NCBI GenBank assembly: GCA_046049675.1
Contig: JBJORA010000012.1
Span: 5,125 to 69,124, forward strand
From: CAIXQW01 sp046049675
GTDB lineage: Bacteria; Bacteroidota; Bacteroidia; Chitinophagales; Chitinophagaceae
Direction of reading: 5' to 3'
DNA length: 64,000 nt
The translations under genes were made by a program, and so were the position numbers. Shown here in pieces: positions 32,993 to 41,327 of the stretch. The notes under the pieces were generated by a model. That model was not told the DNA's origin, made no database searches, and saw only the letters and a list, made by a program, of their open reading frames with translations. How positions within the stretch are numbered: the first letter of the stretch is position 1; each line of letters starts with the position of its first letter.

Positions 32993-33889
32993 TTATACCT
33001 TGTTTTCGCTGGCAAGCTGCTGCACTTTGGCAGATACATACTCGTCAACAGTTGTAAATCTAAAGGTATTGTATTGCTCGCTGAATTTTATTTTATGGAG
33101 GCCACCTCTAAGCGGACGAGCGGCAGGCTGCTGTAGTTCTGCGGTATGCAAAGCTTGCAAGTTGTATTGCGCATTCGGAAAATACTTGAGTACAGTTAAG
33201 GCCAAGTCTACACGATTCATCCAATCGGTGCTGGCAATATGGTAAACACCGCTCTTGCCATCTTGCAATAGCAGCAACATCGCTCTTGCAACGTCAAAAG
33301 CACAAACAGGGGTCGCATACTGATCGGCTGGCAATTTCAAATTAATGGCTTGCTTGTTTAAAGCTTGCTCAATGATGCGCGCTACAAAGTTTTTATTGCG
33401 CACTTCATCACCATATACATTAGTAATACGAAGCACTAAGTTGTCCTTACTGTGCTGTAGTACAAGTTGCTCAGCTTCTAGTTTATGTTTTGCATAAACA
33501 CTTAGTGGGTTTACGGCATCCGTTTCTAGATAAGGGCCAGCTGCGCCATCAAAAACATAGTCTGTGCCAATATATACGAGCTTGGCATTGTACTTAGTGG
33601 CCAATTGCAGTAGATTGATGGTACTCTGAACCGTTTTATTGTAACTATCCTGCACCTCTGTTTCGCAGGCATCTACATGCGTCATTGCGCCACAATGCAC
33701 AATAACAGTAGGCGCAAATTCATCTAGCTTAAAATTATCTGGATGTTGTGGTTCTAGTGTATTGTAATAAACACAGCCTTCCACAGCATAACTAAAGTAG
33801 CTACCAACAACATCAATACCTTGTTGCTTAAAATGCTTGAGTACATTGCCGCCAACGAGGCCGCTTGCGCCACTTACAAATACTTTCAT
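32993..33889 (-). CDS. RmlD-like nucleotide-sugar reductase
   Basis: A 298-residue short-chain reductase of the dTDP-4-dehydrorhamnose reductase family. Rossmann motif SGASGLVGGNV at the N-terminus; the GTDYVFDG segment and catalytic YAKHK follow. In this operon the nucleotide carrier is CDP (made by RfbF and RfbG), so the likely substrate is a CDP-4-keto-6-deoxyhexose rather than the dTDP form. Its start overlaps the end of the RmlC-like gene by 4 bases, which supports coupled translation and a shared pathway. Confidence 0.85.
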   Translation of the reverse strand: MKVFVSGASGLVGGNVLKHFKQQGIDVVGSYFSYAVEGCVYYNTLEPQHPDNFKLDEFAPTVIVHCGAMTHVDACETEVQDSYNKTVQSTINLLQLATKYNAKLVYIGTDYVFDGAAGPYLETDAVNPLSVYAKHKLEAEQLVLQHSKDNLVLRITNVYGDEVRNKNFVARIIEQALNKQAINLKLPADQYATPVCAFDVARAMLLLLQDGKSGVYHIASTDWMNRVDLALTVLKYFPNAQYNLQALHTAELQQPAARPLRGGLHKIKFSEQYNTFRFTTVDEYVSAKVQQLASENKV

Positions 33890-34419
33890 TGTTGCTTGTA
33901 TTGTTCTAAGCTTTGAAAACTATTATCGCGGTCGCTAATGGTGAGCGCCATATCGGGCCACGCGAAATTAAAACTGTTGTACAATATACCGCTATCATGC
34001 TCGGCGCTATACATACCATTTTGCAAGTACAAAGTGGTACTATTGTCTTCTAAGCTCACAAAACCATGCGCAAAGCCTTCTGGTATATAAAGCGCATTTG
34101 CTTTTTCTGCACTTAAAATGCATTGCGCCGTTTGCCCAAAAGTAGGCGAGTGCTGCCTAATATCTAGTACCACATCTAAAATACTGCCGCTTGTGCAAAG
34201 CACAATTTTAGCATGCTCATGCGGCGATTGATGAAAGTGCATACCTCTCAAAACACCTTTGTGGCTTGTACTGTAAAAACTTTCGCGCACTGTAAAATTG
34301 ATGCCCGCATTTTGCAAAGTGCTTTCGTGAAATAGCTTCACAAAGCTGCCGCGCGCATCCTGATGTTTATGATGCTGCAATTGCAATACGCCTGGCAATG
34401 TTGTTGCTTCAATGGTCAT
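33886..34419 (-). CDS. RmlC/dTDP-4-dehydrorhamnose 3,5-epimerase-like protein
   Basis: A 177-residue cupin epimerase. Visible are DARGSFVKLFHE near the start, VLRGMHFHQSPHEHAKIV, and ALYIPEGFAHGFVSLEDN, including the His region used in epimerisation. The ATG at 34419 overlaps the upstream rfbG stop by 11 bases; a further ATG at 34443 would overlap by 35. In the usual rhamnose pathway this enzyme acts on dTDP-sugars, but here it sits among CDP-hexose genes, so it probably acts on the CDP-4-keto-6-deoxy sugar made by RfbG. Confidence 0.85.
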   Translation of the reverse strand: MTIEATTLPGVLQLQHHKHQDARGSFVKLFHESTLQNAGINFTVRESFYSTSHKGVLRGMHFHQSPHEHAKIVLCTSGSILDVVLDIRQHSPTFGQTAQCILSAEKANALYIPEGFAHGFVSLEDNSTTLYLQNGMYSAEHDSGILYNSFNFAWPDMALTISDRDNSFQSLEQYKQQ

Positions 34420-35509
34420 CTGCGTCGTTGATATTGGCTTCAAAATAGGTGCGAATTAATTGCAAGCATTTTACGCTAGCTTCTGCATCGTCTTTGTACC
34501 ATTGAATGGTATGCTTTATTGCATCGTTTACTGCAAGCTTTGGCTGCCAAGCTAGCTCGTGCTTTATCTTAGTGATATCTAAGGTAAGTGCTTGCGCTTC
34601 GTGAGGCTGGTCTGCCGTGCTAATATCTTTCCAAGTGCCGCTGCCCCAAACATCAATGGCTATATCTACTAAACTGCTTACAGGAATTACATCTGCAGGC
34701 ACAGGACCAATATTATAAGCTGTGTTATATTTAGTTGGCTCATCGTGCATTTTTGCAGCTAATAATAAGTAGGCGCCAAGCGGTTCGATTACATGCTGCC
34801 AAGGCCTAGTAGCTGCCGGATTACGCAGTTCTATGGCATCGCCGGAGCGAAGTGCTTTTACGATATCTGGTATAATTCTATTGTCTGCAAAATCGCCACC
34901 ACCAATTACATTACCAGCACGCACACTAGCAATGCTTTTGCGATGCTTGTCGTAGTTGGCATTATTAAAGAAAGAACTTCTGTAACTTTCAATGATAATT
35001 TCTGCGGCAGCCTTGCTTGCACTGTAAGGGTCGTAGCCGCCCAATGCATCGCTTTCTACAAAAGCTTTGCCACTATCGTTATTCGCATATACTTTATCTG
35101 TGGTGATACAAACGCAAACGCATGGTTTATCCAAAGTGCGGATGGCATCTAATAAATTGGCTGTGCCTTGCGCATTGACATTAAATGTGTACAATGGTTC
35201 TTTATAGCCTCGCAGTACAAGCGGTTGCGCAGCCATATGAAAAATATAATCTGGCTCTGCACTAATTATAAATTGCTGCACTGCTGGTGCGTCGCATAAA
35301 TTGTGAAGCACACTTTTTTTGCATATTTGCTCACCATCTATTTGGTTATACAAATCTTCGGGATGCTCGGGTTCTAAAGCAAAGCCGCTAATATTGGCGC
35401 CAAGGTGCTGAAGGATTTGAATCAACCAAGCACCCTTAAAGCCAGTGTGGCCAGTAACCACAACATTTTTGCCTTGAAAATAAGGTTTAAGATGTTTTAC
35501 TGTTACCAT
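34409..35509 (-). CDS. rfbG: CDP-glucose 4,6-dehydratase
   Basis: A 366-residue NAD-dependent dehydratase that converts CDP-glucose to CDP-4-keto-6-deoxyglucose. Seen are GHTGFKGAWL (Rossmann motif), HMAAQPLVLRGYKEP, ITTDKVYAN, the catalytic YSASKAAAE and RAGNVIGGGDFADNRIIPD, a hallmark of RfbG. I chose the ATG at 35509 (MVTVKH); its overlap with rfbF is 7 bases. It directly follows rfbF, which makes its substrate. Confidence 0.94.
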   Translation of the reverse strand: MVTVKHLKPYFQGKNVVVTGHTGFKGAWLIQILQHLGANISGFALEPEHPEDLYNQIDGEQICKKSVLHNLCDAPAVQQFIISAEPDYIFHMAAQPLVLRGYKEPLYTFNVNAQGTANLLDAIRTLDKPCVCVCITTDKVYANNDSGKAFVESDALGGYDPYSASKAAAEIIIESYRSSFFNNANYDKHRKSIASVRAGNVIGGGDFADNRIIPDIVKALRSGDAIELRNPAATRPWQHVIEPLGAYLLLAAKMHDEPTKYNTAYNIGPVPADVIPVSSLVDIAIDVWGSGTWKDISTADQPHEAQALTLDITKIKHELAWQPKLAVNDAIKHTIQWYKDDAEASVKCLQLIRTYFEANINDADDH

Positions 35510-36276
35510 TTTTTCCAAGCTGGGTTATTAAGCCACATGTGTTCTAACTCTTCTTTGTCACGCATGGTGTCCATGCATTTCCAAAAACCACGATGCTTGT
35601 AGCCAACAATTTGGCTATCGCGTGCAAGGTCGTACATTGGTTGACGCTCCCACATCACATCATTGGCATCGTCGTGCAGGTACTTGGCGATGTCTTTGTT
35701 TACCACAAAAAAGCCGCCATTAATCCATGTGCCACTATCTGCTGGTTTTTCTTCAAAACTTGTTACTGTGCCATCGTCCTGCATACCTACCACACCAAAG
35801 CGACTAGTAGGTTGCACGGTTGTCATAGTACAAATTTTGCCATGCGCATTATGAAAATCTAATAACGCATTCAAATCTACATCGCATACACCATCACCGT
35901 AGGTCAACATAAACGTTTCGTTGTTGGTATAGGGTAGTACTTGACGCAAACGACCGGCAGTCATTGTATCTACTCCCGTATCAATTAATGTTACTTTTAA
36001 GTTCTCTTTATGCGTTGTATGCACCTCTACACTATTTGTACTGAGGTCAATCGTGCAATCGCTGTTTAATGCAAAGTAGTTGGCAAAATAGCCTTTTATA
36101 ATACTAGCCTTATAACCGCAGCATACAATAAACTCGTTGAAGCCATGGTGTGCATACATTTTCATGATATGCCATAAAATTGGTTTGCCGCCAATTTCAA
36201 TCATTGGCTTTGGGCGCAAATGGCTCTCTTCACTTATGCGTGTGCCGAGTCCTCCGGCAAACAATACAACTTTCAT
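35503..36276 (-). CDS. rfbF: glucose-1-phosphate cytidylyltransferase
   Basis: Makes CDP-glucose from CTP and glucose-1-phosphate. The 257-residue length is typical of RfbF. Nucleotide-binding motif FAGGLGTRISEESHLRPKPM at the N-terminus, followed by GKPILWHIMKMY, LTYGDGVCDVDL (metal-binding Asp), FEEKP and WINGGFFV. Start taken at ATG 36276 (MKVVLFAGG); an ATG at 36285 is also in frame. First of the CDP-sugar genes; the upstream neighbour ends 26 bases before. Confidence 0.95.
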   Translation of the reverse strand: MKVVLFAGGLGTRISEESHLRPKPMIEIGGKPILWHIMKMYAHHGFNEFIVCCGYKASIIKGYFANYFALNSDCTIDLSTNSVEVHTTHKENLKVTLIDTGVDTMTAGRLRQVLPYTNNETFMLTYGDGVCDVDLNALLDFHNAHGKICTMTTVQPTSRFGVVGMQDDGTVTSFEEKPADSGTWINGGFFVVNKDIAKYLHDDANDVMWERQPMYDLARDSQIVGYKHRGFWKCMDTMRDKEELEHMWLNNPAWKKW

Positions 36277-36301
36277 TTTTTGCAATATAATATTTTTTAG
36301 A

Positions 36302-37510
36302 TTATTCGTGTTTTACTGTGCCGTTGTGAAAATGTGCTAGATACAAAAATTTGTTTTCGTAGTACTTAAACACTTCATTGTCGTAGGCTGGCGCAATGCT
36401 ATAAGGTGTGCAGAAATGCTTATTATTTTTAGATAGATATTTTGCCATAGGCTTGCCATTAGCGTTAAGCAGATGCGAAAAAAAGTACAAAGCGTCAAAG
36501 CCTTTGAACACAATATTACTTGGTTCACTACCCATTTCTGTTTTAAACGTATTTTGTACATACTTCTGCTCGTCGCGCAAATCTTCTAGCGTATACGCTG
36601 TGGTGATATATACATGCATATCGCCAATAAGTTCGGTATTCTTGAGTATTTCCATATCGCGCCACGTTGGCATACCGTACACAACAATATCGTAGCCTTG
36701 CATTCTAAATTCTTGAATGACTTGTAAATTTTGCTCAGCGGCATCAGTACCCAAAACAGCCAATACAATTACATTGGTGCGTTGCTTATCTAATTTTGGT
36801 GCAAGCATTGCTACTGTTAGCACATCGCCTTTAATATTGATCGACTTTGTTGCTTCGCTGCTTGTGCTTACTTCCTTATTAAAATAGTTCCACGCATTGT
36901 TCTCTGCATTATTGCCATCGCGTTTGCAAAAGATAATATTATCAACGGTATGCTTACTATTGATTTGCTTCCTCAATTTTTGCATATGCGTTTGCAAACG
37001 TGGCTGCAATAATACAAAGTAGGGGTTAGCTTCTTGCTCGCCGTCGTTAGGAGATACTGCGCTTATCAACATTATTTCTTTGCTCTTGCAAAAGGCCGCA
37101 AGTTGCTGAATTTCGGAACCACTTACATTGCCGATAATACAATCTACACTGTCAAACTTTTTGGTTTCTATAAGGCGTGCTAAACTGAGGTATTTGCTTC
37201 GCGTATCATAGACATGTACATCAACCTTAATGCCAGCGCGATTAAGCGTATCTGCCGCCATTTGAATGCCTTTGTAGAATTCAATACCTGGCAAAGCAAA
37301 GTCTGGTATATTGGCCAAGTTTTTTGCCAAATCAAAACTATCGAGATACATTGGCGTTAGTACAGCCACAGTATATCGTTCTTTCTTTTGCGCAGGCTTT
37401 TCTACAACAATGGTAGATGATTTTGTTTGCGCGCAAAGCGAAGGCATGTGGCAATAAAACAACATTGCCAGTGCAAAAAGTCTAAAAAGATATGTCTTAT
37501 TTACTCCCAT
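36302..37510 (-). CDS. periplasmic-binding-fold exported protein
   Basis: A 402-residue exported protein with an N-terminal signal peptide (YLFRLFALAMLFYCHMPSLCAQ). The body resembles the type 1 periplasmic-binding (amino-acid receptor) fold: RYTVAVLTPMYLD, GIEFYKGIQMAADTLN, VHVYDTRSK, CIIGNVSGSEIQQLAAFC and IVVYGMPTWRDM. Relatives beside guaA in Bacteroidota often carry LysM domains, but I see no LysM repeat here. The ligand is unknown and no ABC permease accompanies it. Its start overlaps the guaA stop by 10 bases. Confidence 0.75.
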   Translation of the reverse strand: MGVNKTYLFRLFALAMLFYCHMPSLCAQTKSSTIVVEKPAQKKERYTVAVLTPMYLDSFDLAKNLANIPDFALPGIEFYKGIQMAADTLNRAGIKVDVHVYDTRSKYLSLARLIETKKFDSVDCIIGNVSGSEIQQLAAFCKSKEIMLISAVSPNDGEQEANPYFVLLQPRLQTHMQKLRKQINSKHTVDNIIFCKRDGNNAENNAWNYFNKEVSTSSEATKSINIKGDVLTVAMLAPKLDKQRTNVIVLAVLGTDAAEQNLQVIQEFRMQGYDIVVYGMPTWRDMEILKNTELIGDMHVYITTAYTLEDLRDEQKYVQNTFKTEMGSEPSNIVFKGFDALYFFSHLLNANGKPMAKYLSKNNKHFCTPYSIAPAYDNEVFKYYENKFLYLAHFHNGTVKHE

Positions 37511-39036
37511 TCAATTGTTGCTGGTGGTTTACTACTGATGTCGTACACCACGCGATTAATACCTCTTACTTTATTAATGATATCGTTACTCACTTTGGCT
37601 AAGAACTGATGCGGTAGATAAGCCCAATCGGCAGTCATACCATCTACGCTCGTTACAGCACGTAATGCGCATGTGTATTCGTATGTACGTTCGTCGCCCA
37701 TTACACCTACACTTTGCACTGGCAAGAGAATTGCACCTGCTTGCCATACACTGTCGTACAAGCCTTCGCTTTTAAGTAGCCCAATAAAAATGGCATCAGC
37801 CTCTTGTAGCATCGCTACTTTTTCTGGCGTGATGTCGCTAAGTATTCTAATACCCAAGCCTGGACCAGGGAAAGGATGGCGTTGTAAAAACATTTCAGGA
37901 ATATCTAGTTCCTTGCCAATACGACGTACCTCATCTTTGAATAAACTACGCAATGGCTCTACCAACTGCATATTCATTTTTTCGGGCAAGCCGCCAACAT
38001 TGTGATGGCTTTTAATCGTTTGGCTTGGCCCTTTGGTACTCATGCTTTCAATTACATCGGGGTAGATGGTACCTTGTCCTAAGAACTTAGCATCACTAAA
38101 ATGCTTGGCTTCTTCTTGAAACACATCTATAAACAAACGCCCAATCGTTTTGCGCTTTTGCTCGGGATCTTTTTGCCCAGCCAACTCACGATAGAAAAGC
38201 TCTTTTGCATCAACACCTTTTACATTAAGGCCAATCGTTTTATAATTGATAAGCACTTGCTCAAATTCGTCTTTGCGCAAAAGGCCGTTATCTACAAAAA
38301 TGCAGGTCAATGCCTCGCCAACCGCTCTATGTATAAGCACTGCAGCAACCGTACTGTCTACGCCACCGCTTAGCGCCATAATTACTTTACTATCTCCAAT
38401 CTGCTCCTTTAGTTTAGAAACCGTTTCTTGCACATAGTTGGTTGGTGTCCAATCTGCTGTGCATGCGCACACGCCCAATACAAAGTTTCTAATAAATACT
38501 TTGCCGTGCTCGGTATGTGTTACTTCTGGGTGAAACTGCAAGCCATATAATGGATGTGGTCCACTAAGACATTCGTATGCCGCATTGCTAATGCTATCGG
38601 TTTTGGCAATAAGGTTAAAATTATTAGGCAGGGCAGTAATGGTATCGCCGTGACTCATCCATACTTGGCTCTGCGGTTCGATATCTGCTAGCATTGCGCT
38701 ATTAGCTGCAAGCACTTGTAGTTCGCTTCTACCGTACTCGCGCGTATCGCTATTAGCAACGTTGCCACCGTAAAGCTTAGCGCATAATTGTGCACCGTAA
38801 CAAATGCCAAGCACTGGTACTTTTGCATTAATAGCTTCTACATCTACTACAGGTGCATCTGCTTGCTGCACACTGTAAGGGCTACCGCTAAGAATTACAC
38901 CGCGTAAGTTGGCAGTGTAGTCTATGGCTTTGTTATATGGTTGGATTTCGCAATAGACATTGAGCTCGCGAATATTACGAGCGATTAGCTGCGTAACTTG
39001 GCTGCCAAAGTCTAGAATTATTATTTTATCGTTCAA
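37501..39036 (-). CDS. guaA: GMP synthase (glutamine-hydrolysing)
   Basis: Converts XMP to GMP using ATP and glutamine. The 511 residues contain an N-terminal glutaminase (ILDFGSQVTQLIAR; nucleophile Cys in GICYGAQL; LQFHPEVTHTEHG), then the ATP-pyrophosphatase with the P-loop ALSGGVDSTVAAVL, and a C-terminal dimer domain (RHPFPGPGLGIRIL, ending YDISSKPPATIEWE). All catalytic motifs are intact. First gene of the minus-strand run that continues through the CDP-sugar genes to the ABC ATPase. Confidence 0.97.
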   Translation of the reverse strand: MNDKIIILDFGSQVTQLIARNIRELNVYCEIQPYNKAIDYTANLRGVILSGSPYSVQQADAPVVDVEAINAKVPVLGICYGAQLCAKLYGGNVANSDTREYGRSELQVLAANSAMLADIEPQSQVWMSHGDTITALPNNFNLIAKTDSISNAAYECLSGPHPLYGLQFHPEVTHTEHGKVFIRNFVLGVCACTADWTPTNYVQETVSKLKEQIGDSKVIMALSGGVDSTVAAVLIHRAVGEALTCIFVDNGLLRKDEFEQVLINYKTIGLNVKGVDAKELFYRELAGQKDPEQKRKTIGRLFIDVFQEEAKHFSDAKFLGQGTIYPDVIESMSTKGPSQTIKSHHNVGGLPEKMNMQLVEPLRSLFKDEVRRIGKELDIPEMFLQRHPFPGPGLGIRILSDITPEKVAMLQEADAIFIGLLKSEGLYDSVWQAGAILLPVQSVGVMGDERTYEYTCALRAVTSVDGMTADWAYLPHQFLAKVSNDIINKVRGINRVVYDISSKPPATIEWE

Positions 39037-39071
39037 TAGATATGATGTTCGTTTAATAAAAATGCAATGTT

Positions 39072-39389
39072 CTACGCTTGCGCAACAGGGCCGTTGAACA
39101 CCATTGGTAATTGTTGTGTTTCAGTATCCTTGATAGGACCGTTGACGGCCTCAAATTTCTTTACATTATCTGTTAATGCACGCATGAGGCGTTTTGCATG
39201 TTGAGGCGTTAGAATAATTCTGCTCTTTACACGCGCTTTTGGTGTATTGGGCATAATATTTACAAAGTCAACTACAAACTCGCCATTGCTATGTGTAATA
39301 ATGGCAAGATTGCTATAAGTGCCTTCTGCCATTTCTTCATTAAGCTCTATTTGTAGTTGATTTTCAGGTGCTTGATTTTGTTGACTCAT
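39072..39389 (-). CDS. DUF3467 family protein
   Basis: A small protein of 105 residues. The ATG at 39389 (MSQQNQAPEN) is the natural start; the longer open frame up to 39605 would run across the divergent promoter region. The core, EGTYSNLAIITHSNGEFVVDFVNIMPNTPKARVKSRIILTP in outline, is the DUF3467 fold, a conserved bacterial and archaeal family of unknown function. It ends with a Gln/Pro-rich tail. A minus-strand TATATTTG element lies 30 bases upstream. Confidence 0.85.
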   Translation of the reverse strand: MSQQNQAPENQLQIELNEEMAEGTYSNLAIITHSNGEFVVDFVNIMPNTPKARVKSRIILTPQHAKRLMRALTDNVKKFEAVNGPIKDTETQQLPMVFNGPVAQA

Positions 39390-39418
39390 CTTAAATATAA
39401 AAATCTCTTGTGGGATGG

Positions 39419-39426
39419 CAAATATA
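39419..39426 (-). promoter_or_regulatory. -7 element for the DUF3467 gene
   Basis: The minus strand reads TATATTTG, a full TAnnTTTG match, about 30 bases upstream of the ATG at 39389. No TTG at the usual -33 distance. Confidence 0.4.
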
Positions 39427-39490
39427 CGCTTTATTGCAGTGCTTTCGGGCTGATTGACAAGGAATTGGCCGTTATGAAATTGCCAATTTT

Positions 39491-39506
39491 TGCACACTTG
39501 TGTGCA
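39491..39506. promoter_or_regulatory. 16-bp inverted repeat in the DUF3467/PspC divergent gap
   Basis: TGCACAC-TT-GTGTGCA, perfect 7-bp arms, positioned between the two divergent promoters. Plausible operator shared by both genes; chance alone could give a few such repeats in 64 kb. Confidence 0.4.
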
Positions 39507-39538
39507 TAGAATTGCACCTAGAATTGTTAGAAATTTAG

Positions 39539-39546
39539 TAACTTTG
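39539..39546 (+). promoter_or_regulatory. -7 element for the PspC-like gene
   Basis: TAACTTTG, a full TAnnTTTG match ending 4 bases before the GTG start at 39551, so the message would be nearly leaderless. Confidence 0.4.
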
Positions 39547-39550
39547 TGAC

Positions 39551-39772
39551 GTGCGTCAGTTACGATACCTATTGGAGACGAAATTGTTTGGGGTGTGCAC
39601 AGCACTTGGCGAGCGCTTAGGCATTAGTATTCAATGCATTCGGATGTGGTTTATTTATATAAGCTTCTTTACATTCGGTAGCCCTGTGATTTTGTATTTC
39701 ATTTTAGCCTTTTGGAGAAAAATTAGAAATTATATCAGCATGGCGAGAAGGAATCCCGTGAAGTGGGTTTAA
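39551..39772 (+). CDS. PspC-like small membrane protein
   Basis: A 73-residue protein. The order LFGVCTALGERLGISIQCIRMWFIYISFFTFG in outline is that of PspC: a Gly-Val-Cys-x-Ala-Leu motif, a loop, then one hydrophobic membrane segment (about residues 32-55), ending with a basic tail on the cytoplasmic side. PspC proteins sense membrane stress in phage-shock systems, but short single-domain versions are common in Bacteroidota and their role is unclear. The start must lie near the GTG at 39551 or TTG at 39572, because the domain begins there. Confidence 0.7.
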   Translation: MRQLRYLLETKLFGVCTALGERLGISIQCIRMWFIYISFFTFGSPVILYFILAFWRKIRNYISMARRNPVKWV

Positions 39773-39776
39773 AACA

Positions 39777-40077
39777 CTCATTCTCTTTCTGTTTCTCCTT
39801 CTCATTCTCTCCTCCGCTGACTCATTCTTTCTCTAACACCACAAATCTTTTCTCTCTTTCTAATAGCTTTTCATTTATTGCATCTCATTCTCAGGTAATC
39901 TTTTGGATATACTAGAAACAGTGCGAGAAACACTGCGAGAGCGAAGTCAGAGCGAAACAGAGCGAGAGCGCTTAGAGAGCGAGAAACAGAGCGAGAGCGG
40001 AGTCAGTGCGTGAAAGAGAGCGAGAGCGAAACAGAGCGAGAAAGAGAGCGAGAGCGAAGTCTGTGCGAGAGCGAGTG
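39777..40077. repeat. inverted pyrimidine/purine low-complexity arms
   Basis: This 300-base gap between convergent genes contains no convincing gene. Its left part (39777-39892) is CT-rich, and the right part (39914-40077) is built from GAGCGAGA-like units. Read as reverse complement, the left arm resembles the right: AGTCAG and GAAACAGA occur in the same order with the same 27-base offset in both (39817-39822 and 39788-39795 reverse-complemented; 40001-40006 and 40028-40035 direct). Hence this is an imperfect inverted repeat, probably able to fold into a long hairpin in RNA. Confidence 0.7.
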
Positions 40078-40085
40078 TTTAACCA

Positions 40086-40700
40086 CTACTTCCACAAATA
40101 CACATAACTCTTCTTATACTCCTCAAACGGAATCCTTGTATGGCTATTTGTTTGGAGATAATGCATAATCACTTCAAAATTTGGAATGTCTAAGTAGCCA
40201 GGCACGGGCATTGGGTTTTGAAAATTTTCCATTAGAATAATACTCGTTGGGTAGCTGCGTTTGCCATTCATAAGCTTATCAGCGAGTTCATTAACGCCAT
40301 TTTCTATGCTGTAAATTTTACCTTGAAACGGTACATCATTATCTTTTTCGGCATTGAACTTAATACAATAAAAATTCTCGTTCATAAACTTGGCAACGCG
40401 AGGATCTTTGAATGTTTTTGAATCCATCACCTTACACCAGCCGCACCAGTCTGTGTACACATCTACATAAACCTTGCGGGGTTGTTGCGCCATTTTATCT
40501 TGTGCTTGTTGCCAAGTAAGCCATTGAATTTCTTCGGTGGCTTCTTCTTTTTTAGCAGGAGCGGGCTTTGCAGTTGCAGGGGTAGTAGTAGTTGCCTTTG
40601 CGGGTTTCGGCTTTCTTACAGTTTTTTTAGCTGTTTGGGCTATACTAGCTGTGCTTAAAACTAGCAAACAAGTTGCTGCAAGGCAAATGGACTTAAGCAT
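40086..40700 (-). CDS. exported thioredoxin-like protein
   Basis: A 204-residue protein with a signal peptide (SICLAATCLLVLSTASIAQ), a Lys/Pro/Ala/Thr-rich linker (about residues 24-55), and a thioredoxin fold. The redox motif is CGWC within VYVDVYTDWCGWCKVMD, near residue 86. The C-terminal half shows the conserved cis-Pro region RSYPTSIILM. This Thioredoxin_7/DUF255-type protein probably reduces or isomerises disulfides in the periplasm, for example in cytochrome c maturation or unfolded proteins, but no client can be named. Confidence 0.88.
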   Translation of the reverse strand: MLKSICLAATCLLVLSTASIAQTAKKTVRKPKPAKATTTTPATAKPAPAKKEEATEEIQWLTWQQAQDKMAQQPRKVYVDVYTDWCGWCKVMDSKTFKDPRVAKFMNENFYCIKFNAEKDNDVPFQGKIYSIENGVNELADKLMNGKRSYPTSIILMENFQNPMPVPGYLDIPNFEVIMHYLQTNSHTRIPFEEYKKSYVYLWK

Positions 40701-40757
40701 GATGTATTAATATTTGCGATAAAATTAAAATGCATATAAATGCTAGCTTTACAACAT

Positions 40758-41324
40758 ATGGTTAATACCACCAGACATATCGCCCTTGCCATAACAGGCG
40801 CAAGCGGCAGTATTTATGCAAAGCAATGCTTGGATATTCTAACCGCACAAGCAAATATTACGGTTAGCGTAGTAATGAGTGCCAATGCCAAGGATGTATG
40901 GCAACACGAACTAGGCAGCAAAAGCTATGAAAATTATAGTGTTAATTTTTTTGAAACCAACGACTTTACTGCAAGCTTTGCCAGTGGCAGTAGCACAACT
41001 GAGGCCTTAATTGTTGTGCCTTGCAGCATGGGCACTTTGGGTAGAATTGCAGGTGGCATTAGCGATAGTCTTATAACGCGCGCTGCAGATGTGATGCTTA
41101 AAGAAAGACGTAAATTGATTTTGGTAGCGCGTGAAACACCATTAAATGCCATCCATTTGAAAAACATGTTGACCGTAACAGAAGCCGGCGCTATCGTTTG
41201 CCCAGCTGTGCCGAGTTATTACAGTAATCCTACAACACTCGAAGAAGCAGCACTAACTGTAACCAAGCGTGTAATGAGCTTACTTGGTGTGGACTGCGGT
41301 GAGTATCGTTGGGGTAAGCATTAG
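40758..41324 (+). CDS. ubiX: UbiX-family flavin prenyltransferase
   Basis: Adds a dimethylallyl group to FMN, making the prenylated cofactor of UbiD-type decarboxylases. The 188 residues carry ALAITGASGSIYAKQ (FMN-binding start), VPCSMGTLGRIAGGISDSLI and ADVMLKERRKLILVARETPL, the family's characteristic block. Start taken at ATG 40758; an ATG at 40740 is in frame and adds six residues. No ubiD gene is in the window, so the client decarboxylase is elsewhere. It is convergent with purD, only 3 bases apart. Confidence 0.93.
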   Translation: MVNTTRHIALAITGASGSIYAKQCLDILTAQANITVSVVMSANAKDVWQHELGSKSYENYSVNFFETNDFTASFASGSSTTEALIVVPCSMGTLGRIAGGISDSLITRAADVMLKERRKLILVARETPLNAIHLKNMLTVTEAGAIVCPAVPSYYSNPTTLEEAALTVTKRVMSLLGVDCGEYRWGKH

Positions 41325-41327
41325 TGT

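Noticed and set aside
39390..39605. N-terminal extension of the DUF3467 protein
   Set aside because: The open frame continues 72 codons upstream, but crosses the divergent promoter region and the start of the PspC-like gene, and family members begin near MSQQNQ.
39905..40085. Coding potential of the GAGCGAGA repeat
   Set aside because: Frames without stops encode only Arg/Glu/Ser low complexity, have no clear start, and stop or shift irregularly; better explained as non-coding repeat.
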